Below, one piece after another: positions 1 to 7,045 of a stretch of DNA of 10,093 nucleotides. Every line of letters starts with the position of its first letter. Within the stretch, counting starts at the first letter, position 1. The notes under the pieces were generated by a model. It worked only from the letters and a program-made list of their open reading frames with translations. It was not told where the DNA came from and did no database searches. Position numbers and translations under genes: made by a program. Source of the DNA: UBA12068 sp038318455 (lineage in GTDB: Bacteria > Patescibacteriota > Minisyncoccia > Moranbacterales > GWC2-37-73); assembly GCA_038318455.1 (NCBI GenBank), contig JBBQCF010000032.1:1-10093 (forward strand), written 5' to 3'.

Positions 1-535
1 TGAAGATTTTTCTGAACAACTCAGAAAAATTTTCATATCCTGCAACATACAGAGCTGTCCAGATGGACATTTGCACAGCTGCAAAAATAACCAGCGCCGC
101 AGCTTTCTGAATCTTTGAGCTCAGTTTGTGATTGAAAAAAATCACAATCATTGCTGCACCATCCCATACCAGGAGTCTTGCAAAAATTAAAACTTCCAGG
201 ATGATTCCGGTTACTTTGGATTTTTCCAGCGCTGTATTGATGAGCCGTCGAAGTCCTTGCATCATGGTGAAGTCAACTTTTGACTTCTCGCTTGCGAAAA
301 CAATTGACCATGACAGCAGAACATTTCCAACCCAGAGAATCACGAAGATTTCCAGATCAGAAAGATTAAACTTTTTGAGAAAAACCACCAGTGTGGCAGT
401 GATTCCCACGAGTGCCCAATCGAACCAGTGGAACGCAGGAATTGCCAATGATAATGCCAACCCCTGTTTTTTCATTTCCTCAACGCTTTGAACGCCAAAG
501 AAAATTTTTGAAAACTTCTTGGCGAAATTCAACAT
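1..535 (-). CDS. Integral membrane protein of unknown family, 3' end beyond the window
   Basis: An open frame begins with ATG at 535-533 and runs without a stop to the window edge (178 codons seen). The start is well supported: the leader carries AAAGGTGAT about six bases upstream, and a consensus promoter lies at 611-639. The N-terminus (MLNFAKKFSKIFFGVQSVEE) is basic and amphipathic, without a cleavable signal peptide. About four hydrophobic spans follow, roughly at residues 26-52, 62-82, 108-134 and 143-166, with polar loops between them, so it is a multi-pass inner-membrane protein. I do not recognise the family; no catalytic motif is visible. It shares its unusual promoter module with the MFS-acyltransferase gene and the PQ-loop-like gene, which suggests co-regulation with other envelope functions. 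The plus-strand frame over the same region has no promoter or ribosome binding site and is a shadow. Confidence 0.75.
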   Translation of the reverse strand, partial: MLNFAKKFSKIFFGVQSVEEMKKQGLALSLAIPAFHWFDWALVGITATLVVFLKKFNLSDLEIFVILWVGNVLLSWSIVFASEKSKVDFTMMQGLRRLINTALEKSKVTGIILEVLIFARLLVWDGAAMIVIFFNHKLSSKIQKAAALVIFAAVQMSIWTALYVAGYENFSELFRKIF

Positions 536-610
536 CTTTATCACCTTTACCCCTTATAATATAACTCAGGGTCCCTTTCTTTATTTAGTTGTTAAAGTAA
601 CTGATTTATT

Positions 611-676
611 AGTATACACCCAAAAAGCATTTTTGTCAAACCCAAGTGTTGATTTTAAGCTTAAATAAGGCTTTTT
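611..676 (-). promoter_or_regulatory. Promoter of the 1-535 gene, shared-module type
   Basis: Read on the minus strand: -35 TTGACA (639-634), 17-base spacer ending TTTTTGGGTG, -10 TATACT (616-611). Expected transcription start is near 604, giving a leader of about 70 bases. A block AAAAAGCCTTAT (676-665) lies 36 bases, counted from its first base, upstream of the T that precedes TTGACA. The same block at the same distance occurs in the promoters at 7046-7111 and 9062-9127, so it is probably a regulator site or UP-type element. Confidence 0.85.
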
Positions 677-715
677 CAAATAAAAAGATCAATCTACGCA
701 ACTTTTTTACTCCAA

Positions 716-747
716 TAAAAAAAATATTGTGCAATTTGCTCCATATT
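716..747 (-). terminator. Probable intrinsic terminator of speD-speE
   Basis: Just past the speD-speE stop codon, minus-strand RNA can fold AATATgGaGC...GCaCaATATT (747-723) with two mismatches, followed by a run of eight U (724-717). The stem is AU-rich and imperfect, so this is weaker than the other terminators in the window. Confidence 0.45.
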
Positions 748-773
748 TTTTTGACTTTTTGAGTTTTTTATTA

Positions 774-1841
774 CTATTTCTTCTGAGCAAACAAAAAAGC
801 ACAGCTTTCTCCGTAACTAGGAATAAAAACATCACTCCTAGTCATATTTACAAGGTCCTTATTTAAGATGTTTTCAATAATAGATGCTTCGTCCACAAAA
901 CCATCAGCTGTGCAAGATGCTCCACTCTGAACACTTATCCAACCTCCATCTTTTAGTTTATTTCTTGAAAGATTAATTATTTTTTCAAAAAATGCCTTGA
1001 ATTCATCAGCTTCTGACTTAGTGCCAATAGGCGCATCAGTCAAATCACAAACTATTCCATCATAAATTTTATCATTTGCTTTCAAGAAATGTAGCGCGTC
1101 TCCAATCAGAAGATTAACACGCTTGTCATCAAAAATTTTCTGACCTAGAAAGTTTTTTGTACAATTAATAACTTCGATATCCAAATCTATAATATCAACT
1201 AGAAGTTTAGGATTTTTCTGCACAACCATCTCCGCCACATATCCATCACCACCTCCAAGAATAAGAATATTTTTATCATCCCCCTTGAGTGAATTCAATA
1301 ACTCCTTATCATAAATAGCATGGTCGGTTTCGGCGGTCTGCATTACACCATCAATAATTAAACACTTTCCAAATTCTTTAGTGTCAGCAATAACTATTTT
1401 TTGAAAACCAGAACGCGACTCGTGTAAGATATTTTCAATTTCAATCTTCATCGTTTCCCCATTACAAAAAATCGGCAGATTCAAAAATTGATAACCCCTA
1501 TTAACTTTTTGTATATTAGTATGATCATTTGAAACAGCCTCTTTCAGTCGTTCCAACGCAATATTTGTTTCTTTTTCACTTGCGCATGTAAAAATATCAC
1601 AAGCAGCATACTTCTTATCGGGCCAACTGTGAACAGAGATATGAGAAGATGAAAGTAATAAAAAAGCTGTCACGCCCTGTGGCTCGAATTTATGGAAATA
1701 GCTATGCAAAACCTCCATAGAGGTTCCCTCCACTGATTGAGGTAATGTTTTTTTCCAAAAATCTACAGAATTTATTTGCTCGGCGTCACACCCAAAAAAT
1801 TCAATAAGGTAATGAATCCCATTAGGAATACTATTTTTCAT
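774..1841 (-). CDS. Fused S-adenosylmethionine decarboxylase / spermidine synthase
   Basis: Two-domain polyamine enzyme. Residue numbers count from the TTG at 1919. Residues ~33-145 are a prokaryotic SpeD domain: GVTAFLLLS, then SSHISVHSWP with candidate pyruvoyl Ser92, His97, and Cys112 in DIFTC. Compared with Thermotoga SpeD, the Glu before the cleavage serine is Ser91. Residues ~155-381 are a SpeE aminopropyltransferase: GGGDG (222-226), acidic pair Asp245/Asp247, Asp274, and catalytic DLTD (292-295). The protein should make decarboxylated AdoMet and pass its aminopropyl group to putrescine. The layout and the C-terminal pattern (DLTDAPIGT, VFIPSYGE) resemble animal spermine synthase, which also has a SpeD-like N-domain. 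The ATG at 1841 is chosen because SpeD homology begins just after it; the upstream TTG (1919) adds 26 unrelated residues but has a distant AAGG. Neither has a good Shine-Dalgarno site. Single-gene transcript. Confidence 0.9.
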   Translation of the reverse strand: MKNSIPNGIHYLIEFFGCDAEQINSVDFWKKTLPQSVEGTSMEVLHSYFHKFEPQGVTAFLLLSSSHISVHSWPDKKYAACDIFTCASEKETNIALERLKEAVSNDHTNIQKVNRGYQFLNLPIFCNGETMKIEIENILHESRSGFQKIVIADTKEFGKCLIIDGVMQTAETDHAIYDKELLNSLKGDDKNILILGGGDGYVAEMVVQKNPKLLVDIIDLDIEVINCTKNFLGQKIFDDKRVNLLIGDALHFLKANDKIYDGIVCDLTDAPIGTKSEADEFKAFFEKIINLSRNKLKDGGWISVQSGASCTADGFVDEASIIENILNKDLVNMTRSDVFIPSYGESCAFLFAQKK

Positions 1842-1969
1842 AAAATCAATTACGCGATTAAAAAGTGAGAAGGCAACTTGATATATTCTAGCACAGAAAG
1901 CACAATATTTAAAAAACAAATGAATCTAGTACCTTAACATACCAATAAATTCTTTCAATAAAACATTTA

Positions 1970-1998
1970 ATTATACTCTTTTTTTCTGCATTTGTCAA
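1970..1998 (-). promoter_or_regulatory. Promoter of speD-speE
   Basis: Minus strand: perfect -35 TTGACA (1998-1993), 17-base spacer, perfect -10 TATAAT (1975-1970). The spacer (ends AAAAAAAGAG) lacks the TTTRGGTG motif found in other promoters here, so this gene appears to be outside that group. Predicted start near 1963. Confidence 0.88.
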
Positions 1999-2036
1999 CT
2001 ACAAATACATCTTCTTAGCCAAAACAAGCCATTTTT

Positions 2037-2074
2037 CAAAAAAAAGCCTTCGGGAGATTTCTCCCAAAGGCTTT
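2037..2074 (-). terminator. Intrinsic terminator of the PlsC-type gene
   Basis: Minus-strand RNA forms a 14-bp stem AAAGCCTTTGGGAG/CTCCCGAAGGCTTT with one wobble pair (2074-2043), followed by a U tract (2045-2038 as A on the plus strand). The stem starts on the last bases of the gene's TAA stop codon, so the terminator is fused to the end of the gene. Confidence 0.93.
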
Positions 2075-2699
2075 AAAATGCAATATTTGCAATAATCTCC
2101 ACAGCATTGATGTTTGAACCTTTTTTGAGCACAAACGGTTTGCCAAATGCAATGCGAAGTTTTTGTCTCATTAGAAACATGTCTTTCAGATCCCAATAAG
2201 ACTTAAGTCCACCAACACGAAGCGGCTGAATGATGATGTCAGAAAACTTGCTGAAAAATTGCAAAGCTCCAACATCCTTGTTCATGCCTCCGGTTAGTGA
2301 AATCATTCCCTCTGGAAAAAGATAAATTGTTTCCCCAGCCTTGATGCGCTTGATTGCTTCGCGCACGTTTTGACCTTTTTCATTTCCAACTGGAATGCAT
2401 CCCAGCAGTTGCATGATGAAAGTTTTTATTTTTCCTCCAAACTTCTCATGCGTTGCCAAAAACGTGATAGGGAAAATCTTTTTCTTTAATTGCACTGGCA
2501 AAAATGCTGTTTGTACAAAAGGATCATTACAATTCAAATGATTCGAAATGAAAACAATTCCTAAGTCGTTTTTTTCTTTCAAGTCAACAAGTTCAAACAG
2601 ATTTTCCATGCCTGAAACTTCCGGGGAGAGAAAAATTCTATTCATCATATTTGAAACGAAAGTCGTTAACCACTGCAATATAATTATTATCTTTTTCAA
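2073..2699 (-). CDS. PlsC-type 1-acylglycerol-3-phosphate acyltransferase-like protein
   Basis: A 208-residue acyltransferase of the lysophospholipid (LPLAT/PlsC) family, which acylates lysophosphatidate or a similar lysolipid at the inner membrane. Counting from the TTG start, a hydrophobic N-terminal segment (3-25) is followed by motif I N53-H-x4-D59 (NHLNCND) with the catalytic His54-Asp59 pair, motif III FPEG (128-131) and a motif IV-like stretch IIQPLRV, then the usual C-terminal FGKPF segment. The length is normal for the family. The start is TTG (2699-2697), because a near-perfect Shine-Dalgarno AAAGGAGGTGAG (2715-2704) sits at ideal spacing; a GTG at 2747 lies upstream of the predicted transcription start and cannot be used. 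It has its own promoter and terminator. Substrate specificity cannot be read from sequence. A second PlsC-type domain occurs in the MFS fusion at 5117-6958. Confidence 0.88.
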   Translation of the reverse strand: MKKIIIILQWLTTFVSNMMNRIFLSPEVSGMENLFELVDLKEKNDLGIVFISNHLNCNDPFVQTAFLPVQLKKKIFPITFLATHEKFGGKIKTFIMQLLGCIPVGNEKGQNVREAIKRIKAGETIYLFPEGMISLTGGMNKDVGALQFFSKFSDIIIQPLRVGGLKSYWDLKDMFLMRQKLRIAFGKPFVLKKGSNINAVEIIANIAF

Positions 2700-2703
2700 A
2701 GAA

Positions 2704-2715
2704 CTCACCTCCTTT
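2704..2715 (-). promoter_or_regulatory. Strong ribosome binding site fixing a TTG start
   Basis: AAAGGAGGTGAG on the minus strand matches the 16S rRNA tail almost completely and is separated from TTG (2699-2697) by TTCT. This decides the start of the PlsC-type gene in favour of TTG. Confidence 0.88.
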
Positions 2716-2737
2716 CTTGGATTTTTGTTTACTGCAG

Positions 2738-2766
2738 ATACTAGCACATTTTGAATAAAAAATCAA
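2738..2766 (-). promoter_or_regulatory. Promoter of the PlsC-type gene, overlapping the upstream terminator
   Basis: Minus strand: -35 TTGATT (2766-2761), 17-base spacer, -10 TAGTAT (2743-2738). It is weaker than its neighbours (two mismatches in -35, one or two in -10). The -35 is built from the U-tract of the terminator at 2765-2794, so one unit's end and the next unit's start share bases. Confidence 0.75.
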
Positions 2767-2794
2767 GCCCTTGCGAATGTTTTCGCAAGAGCTT
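2761..2794 (-). terminator. Intrinsic terminator of the barrel/secreted-protein operon
   Basis: Minus strand: 13-bp stem AAGCTCTTGCGAA/TTCGCAAGGGCTT with one G-U pair (2794-2765) and loop AACA, followed by GATTTTTTATT. Its sequence is closely similar to the terminator at 4596-4628 behind the paralogous gene, so the two probably descend from one ancestor. Confidence 0.93.
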
Positions 2795-2807
2795 GCTGGT
2801 TAAAACT

Positions 2808-3377
2808 TTATTTAAGAATTTCATAGCTTTCAATGACGTAGCGTGATTTTCCGCCACTTTTTATCTTCAAAAATGTAGCTCTCTCTTTACCAGACAAGTT
2901 GTCATTGTCAAGATCAAATTTTGAAACATAGAAAACAAATTTATTATCACCTAAATTGTCGCAACCAGTTATTTCAATTCGAGTATAATCCTCCGAATAC
3001 ATTATATAGGCAGTATATTTCCCATTTTTGTATGGAAAGTTTGCCGATGATTTATGCTTAACATTTCGGTTGAAATATTTCTTTACAACATCTCCGACAT
3101 ATTTTTCCGGAAGAGAAAATCGTCCATCATCAGAAGTTTTTTTTGGAGTAAACCCGGCATTAAACACTCCAAAATTAATAAGGTTTTCATTTGACAATTC
3201 ATTAGTGATAAAGTTTTCATGCATCGTAGCTCCCAAAACCGCAAAAACTGTCCTGATCTCTTCTCTTGTTTTCTTGTCGATATTTGAGCCACCTGCATCG
3301 GAATTTTCGATGCAGAAAGAAAACATGCCCAAAACTAACAATGAAATCCCAAGAATTTTACAAATAACTTTTTTCAT
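2808..3377 (-). CDS. Secreted protein of unknown family, paralog A
   Basis: A 189-residue protein with a typical signal peptide (MKKVICKILGISLLVLG, probable cleavage after SDA near residue 28) and no lipobox at the usual place, so probably periplasmic or exported. The start is certain: ATG with GGAGGTGG four bases upstream. I do not recognise the family. It is clearly homologous to the gene at 4654-5220: both carry NELSN, FTPKK, a short GRxxLP motif, a KYxNxxVxH stretch, an NPY/FPY...NG turn, and SGGKSRYV near the C-terminus. It lies 77 bases after the barrel gene with no promoter or terminator between, so it belongs to that operon. Association with an outer-membrane barrel suggests an envelope role, but that is inference. 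Confidence 0.85.
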   Translation of the reverse strand: MKKVICKILGISLLVLGMFSFCIENSDAGGSNIDKKTREEIRTVFAVLGATMHENFITNELSNENLINFGVFNAGFTPKKTSDDGRFSLPEKYVGDVVKKYFNRNVKHKSSANFPYKNGKYTAYIMYSEDYTRIEITGCDNLGDNKFVFYVSKFDLDNDNLSGKERATFLKIKSGGKSRYVIESYEILK

Positions 3378-3454
3378 TTGCCACCTCCATTTTATTTTTT
3401 AAGCTACTTTTGATTTTGTGCGCACTTGGCGCATCATGATATTTCTGTAGGATT

Positions 3455-4477
3455 TCAGAATGAGAAATATCCTGAAACCATGAAAGCGTCAGCTTTTCCG
3501 AGAGTGTTTTTTGTTTCCCTGGACAAGCTATTGCCGTATGACAAATTGAGTCCGCCAGCTTTGAAATATAGGCCAGCACCAGTCGTGAAGCCGCCATTGG
3601 CATCTCCAAAATATATCGCCAATGTTTCCGGAATCAGATATTGCTCCACCCCAACGTAGTGTTGGTCAAATTTCGTGGAAGAATCTGAAAAACTGATGTG
3701 CTGATAGTCTCCTGCTAGCGTTGTGTTTTTGCCAAGCTTGGCAGAAAATCCCAAATGGCCAACGTCGCAAAATGATTTGGCAACTTCAGAATCTTGCCAA
3801 CCATTATACGTCGCCTGAGTTTCGCTCCAAGTGCGCGATCCGTAGCCACCAAGTGTGATTTGCTTGATCGGCTTGTAGGCAAATCCCAGTGTTGCGGCGT
3901 GCGAAGTTGAATCCATTGTGGCGACACTCACCAAAGTTGTGGCCGGAGTTGGGGTGAAGAAAATTCCATCTTGCACACCTTTTGTGAAAGCATAGCCAAC
4001 TCCAACATACAACTCGTCATCGTCAAACAAAATTCCGCTGGAAACATTGCCACCGATTTGAAAATCAATGACATCGTTTCTTTTGATGCGAAATGAACTG
4101 AATTCATCAACTTCTCGCATCGGCGATTCTGCATGACCAGCTCCAACTTGCATGACAACTTTTCCCACTCTGCCAGTCACGGAAGCTGAAATTGTTTGGA
4201 GGTGAGTTTTGGAAAAATCGAAATATCCATAATTCACCGCTGTGCTGGCATTTCCATTTTTCATGATGGAAGTGATGGCCGGATTGGCGGAAGAGAATTC
4301 CTCCAATGTTCCAATATTTCCCATTGCTCCCACGTCAGCGCCCATGGGCAAACTAAGTGAAACTGCAGTCAGTGACTCATTAAAAGATGCCGCGTGACCT
4401 TTTGTTATCATCAGGAAAAGAACCAACATCAACGTCACAATCACAAGCAACACGACTCCACAAGTACTTCGTTTCAT
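3455..4477 (-). CDS. Outer-membrane beta-barrel protein, FadL/PorV-like in character
   Basis: A 340-residue protein with a signal peptide (MKRSTCGVVLLVIVTLMLVL..., cleavage probably after GHA at residue 29). The mature start has the pattern LPMGADVGAMGNIGTLEEFS then ANPAIT, similar in style to FadL/PorV/UPF0164 proteins, where this glycine-rich, NPA-containing hatch precedes the barrel. The rest is alternating amphipathic beta strands (for example TAVNYGYFDF, LGGYGSRTW, LAGDYQHISF, LYFKAGGLNLSYGN), and the last residue is Phe in MVSGYFSF, the C-terminal signature recognised by the BAM machinery. The assignment to an outer membrane is strong; the transported substrate is unknown. ATG start with AGGAGGTGG four bases upstream. 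First gene of an operon with the secreted paralog A; promoter at 4541-4569. Confidence 0.82.
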   Translation of the reverse strand: MKRSTCGVVLLVIVTLMLVLFLMITKGHAASFNESLTAVSLSLPMGADVGAMGNIGTLEEFSSANPAITSIMKNGNASTAVNYGYFDFSKTHLQTISASVTGRVGKVVMQVGAGHAESPMREVDEFSSFRIKRNDVIDFQIGGNVSSGILFDDDELYVGVGYAFTKGVQDGIFFTPTPATTLVSVATMDSTSHAATLGFAYKPIKQITLGGYGSRTWSETQATYNGWQDSEVAKSFCDVGHLGFSAKLGKNTTLAGDYQHISFSDSSTKFDQHYVGVEQYLIPETLAIYFGDANGGFTTGAGLYFKAGGLNLSYGNSLSRETKNTLGKADAFMVSGYFSF

Positions 4478-4540
4478 TTTCCACCTCCTGTATTTTTATT
4501 GTTAAAATAGCTGCCTTGTGTCATTAATTGACAACATTGC

Positions 4541-4569
4541 ATTATGCACCTAAAGTCATTATTTGTCAA
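4541..4569 (-). promoter_or_regulatory. Promoter of the outer-membrane barrel operon
   Basis: Minus strand: -35 TTGACA (4569-4564), 17-base spacer ending TTTAGGTG, -10 CATAAT (4546-4541). The TTTRGGTG spacer ending matches the shared promoter module, but the AAAAAGCYTTAT block is not present at the matching upstream position. Leader about 57 bases. Confidence 0.85.
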
Positions 4570-4595
4570 CAATTTTAGCGTTTTTTTTAAGTATC

Positions 4596-4628
4596 AAAAA
4601 AGCCCCTGCGAAATGTTTCGCAAGGGCT
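4596..4628 (-). terminator. Intrinsic terminator of the MFS-acyltransferase/secreted paralog B operon
   Basis: Minus strand: stem AGCCCTTGCGAAA/TTTCGCAGGGGCT with one G-U pair (4628-4601), then six U. Nearly the same stem as the terminator at 2761-2794, including the preceding AAAGTTT. Confidence 0.93.
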
Positions 4629-4653
4629 GAAATTAAACTTTTTCGTATGACAA

Positions 4654-5220
4654 TTATTGCCGCATAATGATTGAGGAAAAAACCAGCACAACATATCTCG
4701 ATTTTCCACCACTGGTAACTTTTTGCAAAAGAGCTTTGTCTTTTCTGAAAAGATCACCTCCATCAACTTCAAAAACCTTTGATTCAACTTCGATTGTTGT
4801 TTCATTGTTCTTTTGAATTTTCACCAACTCAACCCTGTCACCTTCCCCTCCATCAGAACCAGTGACCTCATAGAATCCATTCCTATATGGATTTCCATCT
4901 ATTGACTGATGATTCACTGTGATATTTAAATATTTGTCCACTGCAGCTTCAACATTTTTAGCTGGAAGCAAATAACGCCCTTGCGCCAAATATTTCTTGG
5001 GAGTGAATTTAGCATTGATGATTCCGAACTGGATGAGATCAGAGTTTGAAAGTTCATTAGAAGAAAAATTTCTTTTACCAAAATTTGCAAACATCACATT
5101 GAGTGTTTTTGCAATTTCAGCTTTTTCCTGCTTGGTCAGCTTCACTTCTTGAGCTGAACATGTTAGAGAAGAAAAACAGATTGTTGCCAGAAAAATCACC
5201 GCCATCAACATTGAAGCCAC
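4654..5220 (-). CDS. Secreted protein of unknown family, paralog B, with damaged 5' end
   Basis: About 188 residues, homologous along its length to the gene at 2808-3377 (shared NFSSNELSN, FTPKK, GRYLLP, NPYRNG, SGGKSRYV). The only in-frame starts are GTG at 5220 or the ATGs at 5211 and 5205, none with a Shine-Dalgarno site, whereas paralog A has an excellent one. Read from GTG, the signal peptide (MASMLMAVIFLATICFSS...CSA) lacks a basic n-region. The codons just upstream in the same frame, I-K-H-I-I-E-K-I-V, align with M-K-K-V-I-C-K-I-L of paralog A and would supply it, but the matching first codon is ATC, not ATG. The start therefore seems lost. The first 104 bases overlap the MFS-acyltransferase frame. 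Translation may depend on coupling, or the gene may be silent. Confidence 0.72.
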   Translation of the reverse strand: MASMLMAVIFLATICFSSLTCSAQEVKLTKQEKAEIAKTLNVMFANFGKRNFSSNELSNSDLIQFGIINAKFTPKKYLAQGRYLLPAKNVEAAVDKYLNITVNHQSIDGNPYRNGFYEVTGSDGGEGDRVELVKIQKNNETTIEVESKVFEVDGGDLFRKDKALLQKVTSGGKSRYVVLVFSSIIMRQ

Positions 5221-6958
5221 GATTTTTTCTATTATGTGTTTGATAAATAATCTTTACAGGAACGATTTTAATTTTTTTGTTTTTAATAATATGCCCAATC
5301 CCTTTCTTTGGGTCAACAAGTTCACCTTTTTTAAGCATTCTTCCTTCAGGAAAAAACACAATTGAATGTCCATTATCTATATGAAAAAAAGTATCCTCAA
5401 GACTCTTGTCGAGATCACCCTTGGATTCAATTTTATACATCCCCGTACCTGCAAAAAGAAACCCTAGTAAAGGAAAATCATAAACCGCTTTAGCAATCGG
5501 AATTCTAAATGGATGAAGCTTAAGATAATTTCGCAGTCCTAGCCCTGATAAAATAATCCAGGCATCGAGTCTTGCGCCATGATTCGAAATGAAAAACATC
5601 TGATCCTCAATTTCAACATCTTCAAGGCCATAAACCTTAATATTAAAAAAATATTTAAAAGGAAGAATAATAAAAATAAAAAATAATGCCTGCAAAAGAT
5701 TTGCAGATTCGGCGCCAATATTTGATGCATAACGGAAAAAGGTTTTGCGAAGGGGTGCTTTTTCATATAGGTCGCCATTAATATTTTCAAGTCTTGCAAG
5801 TTGCGCCGCGAAAGAAAAAGCGATGAAAATCAGCGCCACAAGCACCAGCGTAAAAATGAAAAAACTGTTTCCAAAAAAACTCCAAACTCTTTCCGTATAA
5901 ATTCCAACAGCATTGCCGAGTTGCAGCGCAATCAAGTAAATTGTAACACCCTTCACCAACAAATTTTGTGGCAACATGTGAGCGATATAGGCATAGAGAA
6001 CCACACCCAAGAAACCATAGAAAAAACCAACCAAGAAAAATGAAACTGGGGAAAGTGAAATCAGCCCCCATGACAGCGTTACGCCCATGAAAACAATCGC
6101 TCCCAAAAGTCCCCAGATTCCTTTGATGATTTGCTGTTTTTTCTTTGTTTTCAACTTTACTGCAAACGCACTTCCAAAAATCAGCCCGAACGAGCCAGAC
6201 AAAAGCACGAGCCCCGCTCCAACGCCTGAATAATTTTTGAACTGTTGCAAAAAAATTGAAACCACGAACTCACTCGCAACTGCAACTGAGATTGTGACAA
6301 TAATGATTGCCATTGCGAAATAAAAATCCTTACGAAAACCCTTTTGTGAAATCGCCACTTCCTGCGGTTTGGAGTGATACAAGAAAAACACAAGCAGCAT
6401 CGCAACAAAAACAATCAGCGCATTAAGATCAAAGATGAACCTCCAACCTTTTGCGGAAATGTCTGAAAAAATTCCACCCAAAAAAGGTCCCATAATAACA
6501 CCCAGCGCTGCGCCAGTTTCCGTCCAAAATAATGGTTTTTCAATTTCATCCTTAAAAGAATATGTCATTACCCAAAGCTGACCAATAAAAGAAACTGCCG
6601 CACCAATTCCTTGAATAACGCGAGCGAAATAAAACATCTCGATGCTGGAAGAAAAACCTCCCAAAAGACTACCAGCAAAAAACAATCCAAGCCCAACAAG
6701 GAGAAGGGCTTTGACATTTGCGGTGTGTTTGATTTTTTTGCTCAAAAAATAAAACAAAACAAGGGTTGCAAAAACAACATACAGATATGAATTCAAAATC
6801 CAGGCAATGCTTTCAGATCCCATTTGAAAAAAACTTGAAACTTTTGGAGCCGCCACAATAAAAGCCGTAATCTCCATCGCTGCAAAAAAATCCACTGCCG
6901 CAAAAGCCGCAAATAACAACTTCTTTCTCATTTCTGTCATTTTCATATTTTTCTGCAA
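5117..6958 (-). CDS. MFS transporter fused to a C-terminal PlsC-type acyltransferase domain
   Basis: A 613-residue fusion. Residues ~10-390 hold about 12 transmembrane helices of a drug/H+ antiporter-like MFS protein, with the motif C pattern GVIMGPFLGG (153-162) and WRFIF (172-176) as in DHA2 transporters. After a linker and one more hydrophobic helix (~420-438) comes an acyltransferase domain: NHGARLD (459-465, the H-x4-D pair), FPEGR (536-540), then IVPVKI (565-570). By analogy with LplT/Aas, it may move a lysolipid across the inner membrane and reacylate it; this is inference, because the MFS part is not LplT-like in any feature I can see. The acyltransferase ends early: from residue ~576 (near 5233) the frame reads the signal-peptide DNA of the next gene out of frame until 5117. 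Start is uncertain: TTG 6958, or ATG 6946/6940, none with a good ribosome site. Promoter at 7046-7111. Confidence 0.82.
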   Translation of the reverse strand: MQKNMKMTEMRKKLLFAAFAAVDFFAAMEITAFIVAAPKVSSFFQMGSESIAWILNSYLYVVFATLVLFYFLSKKIKHTANVKALLLVGLGLFFAGSLLGGFSSSIEMFYFARVIQGIGAAVSFIGQLWVMTYSFKDEIEKPLFWTETGAALGVIMGPFLGGIFSDISAKGWRFIFDLNALIVFVAMLLVFFLYHSKPQEVAISQKGFRKDFYFAMAIIIVTISVAVASEFVVSIFLQQFKNYSGVGAGLVLLSGSFGLIFGSAFAVKLKTKKKQQIIKGIWGLLGAIVFMGVTLSWGLISLSPVSFFLVGFFYGFLGVVLYAYIAHMLPQNLLVKGVTIYLIALQLGNAVGIYTERVWSFFGNSFFIFTLVLVALIFIAFSFAAQLARLENINGDLYEKAPLRKTFFRYASNIGAESANLLQALFFIFIILPFKYFFNIKVYGLEDVEIEDQMFFISNHGARLDAWIILSGLGLRNYLKLHPFRIPIAKAVYDFPLLGFLFAGTGMYKIESKGDLDKSLEDTFFHIDNGHSIVFFPEGRMLKKGELVDPKKGIGHIIKNKKIKIVPVKIIYQTHNRKNRGFNVDGGDFSGNNLFFFSNMFSSRSEADQAGKS

Positions 6959-7045
6959 ATTCCATTAAATAATTTTATCATTGCCACTATATAATAGCAT
7001 CATTTAGTTTTTTTAGAAAAGAAACTGTCATACTGATAATCTATC

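Noticed and set aside
132..491. Plus-strand open frame of 119 codons over the left-edge membrane protein
   Set aside because: No ribosome site or promoter; composition is basic and serine-rich without domain features, while the opposite strand has a strong promoter, ribosome site and clear membrane helices.
2700..2747. GTG start at 2747 for the PlsC-type gene
   Set aside because: It lies upstream of the predicted transcription start, while TTG at 2699 has an ideal Shine-Dalgarno site.
3415..3436. Small GC hairpin TGCGC/GCGCA between the barrel gene and secreted paralog A
   Set aside because: Only five base pairs and no U tract, so not a terminator; at most an mRNA-processing structure.
3028..3659. 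Plus-strand frames over the secreted paralog A and the barrel gene's 3' end
   Set aside because: They mirror well-supported minus-strand genes and have no initiation signals.
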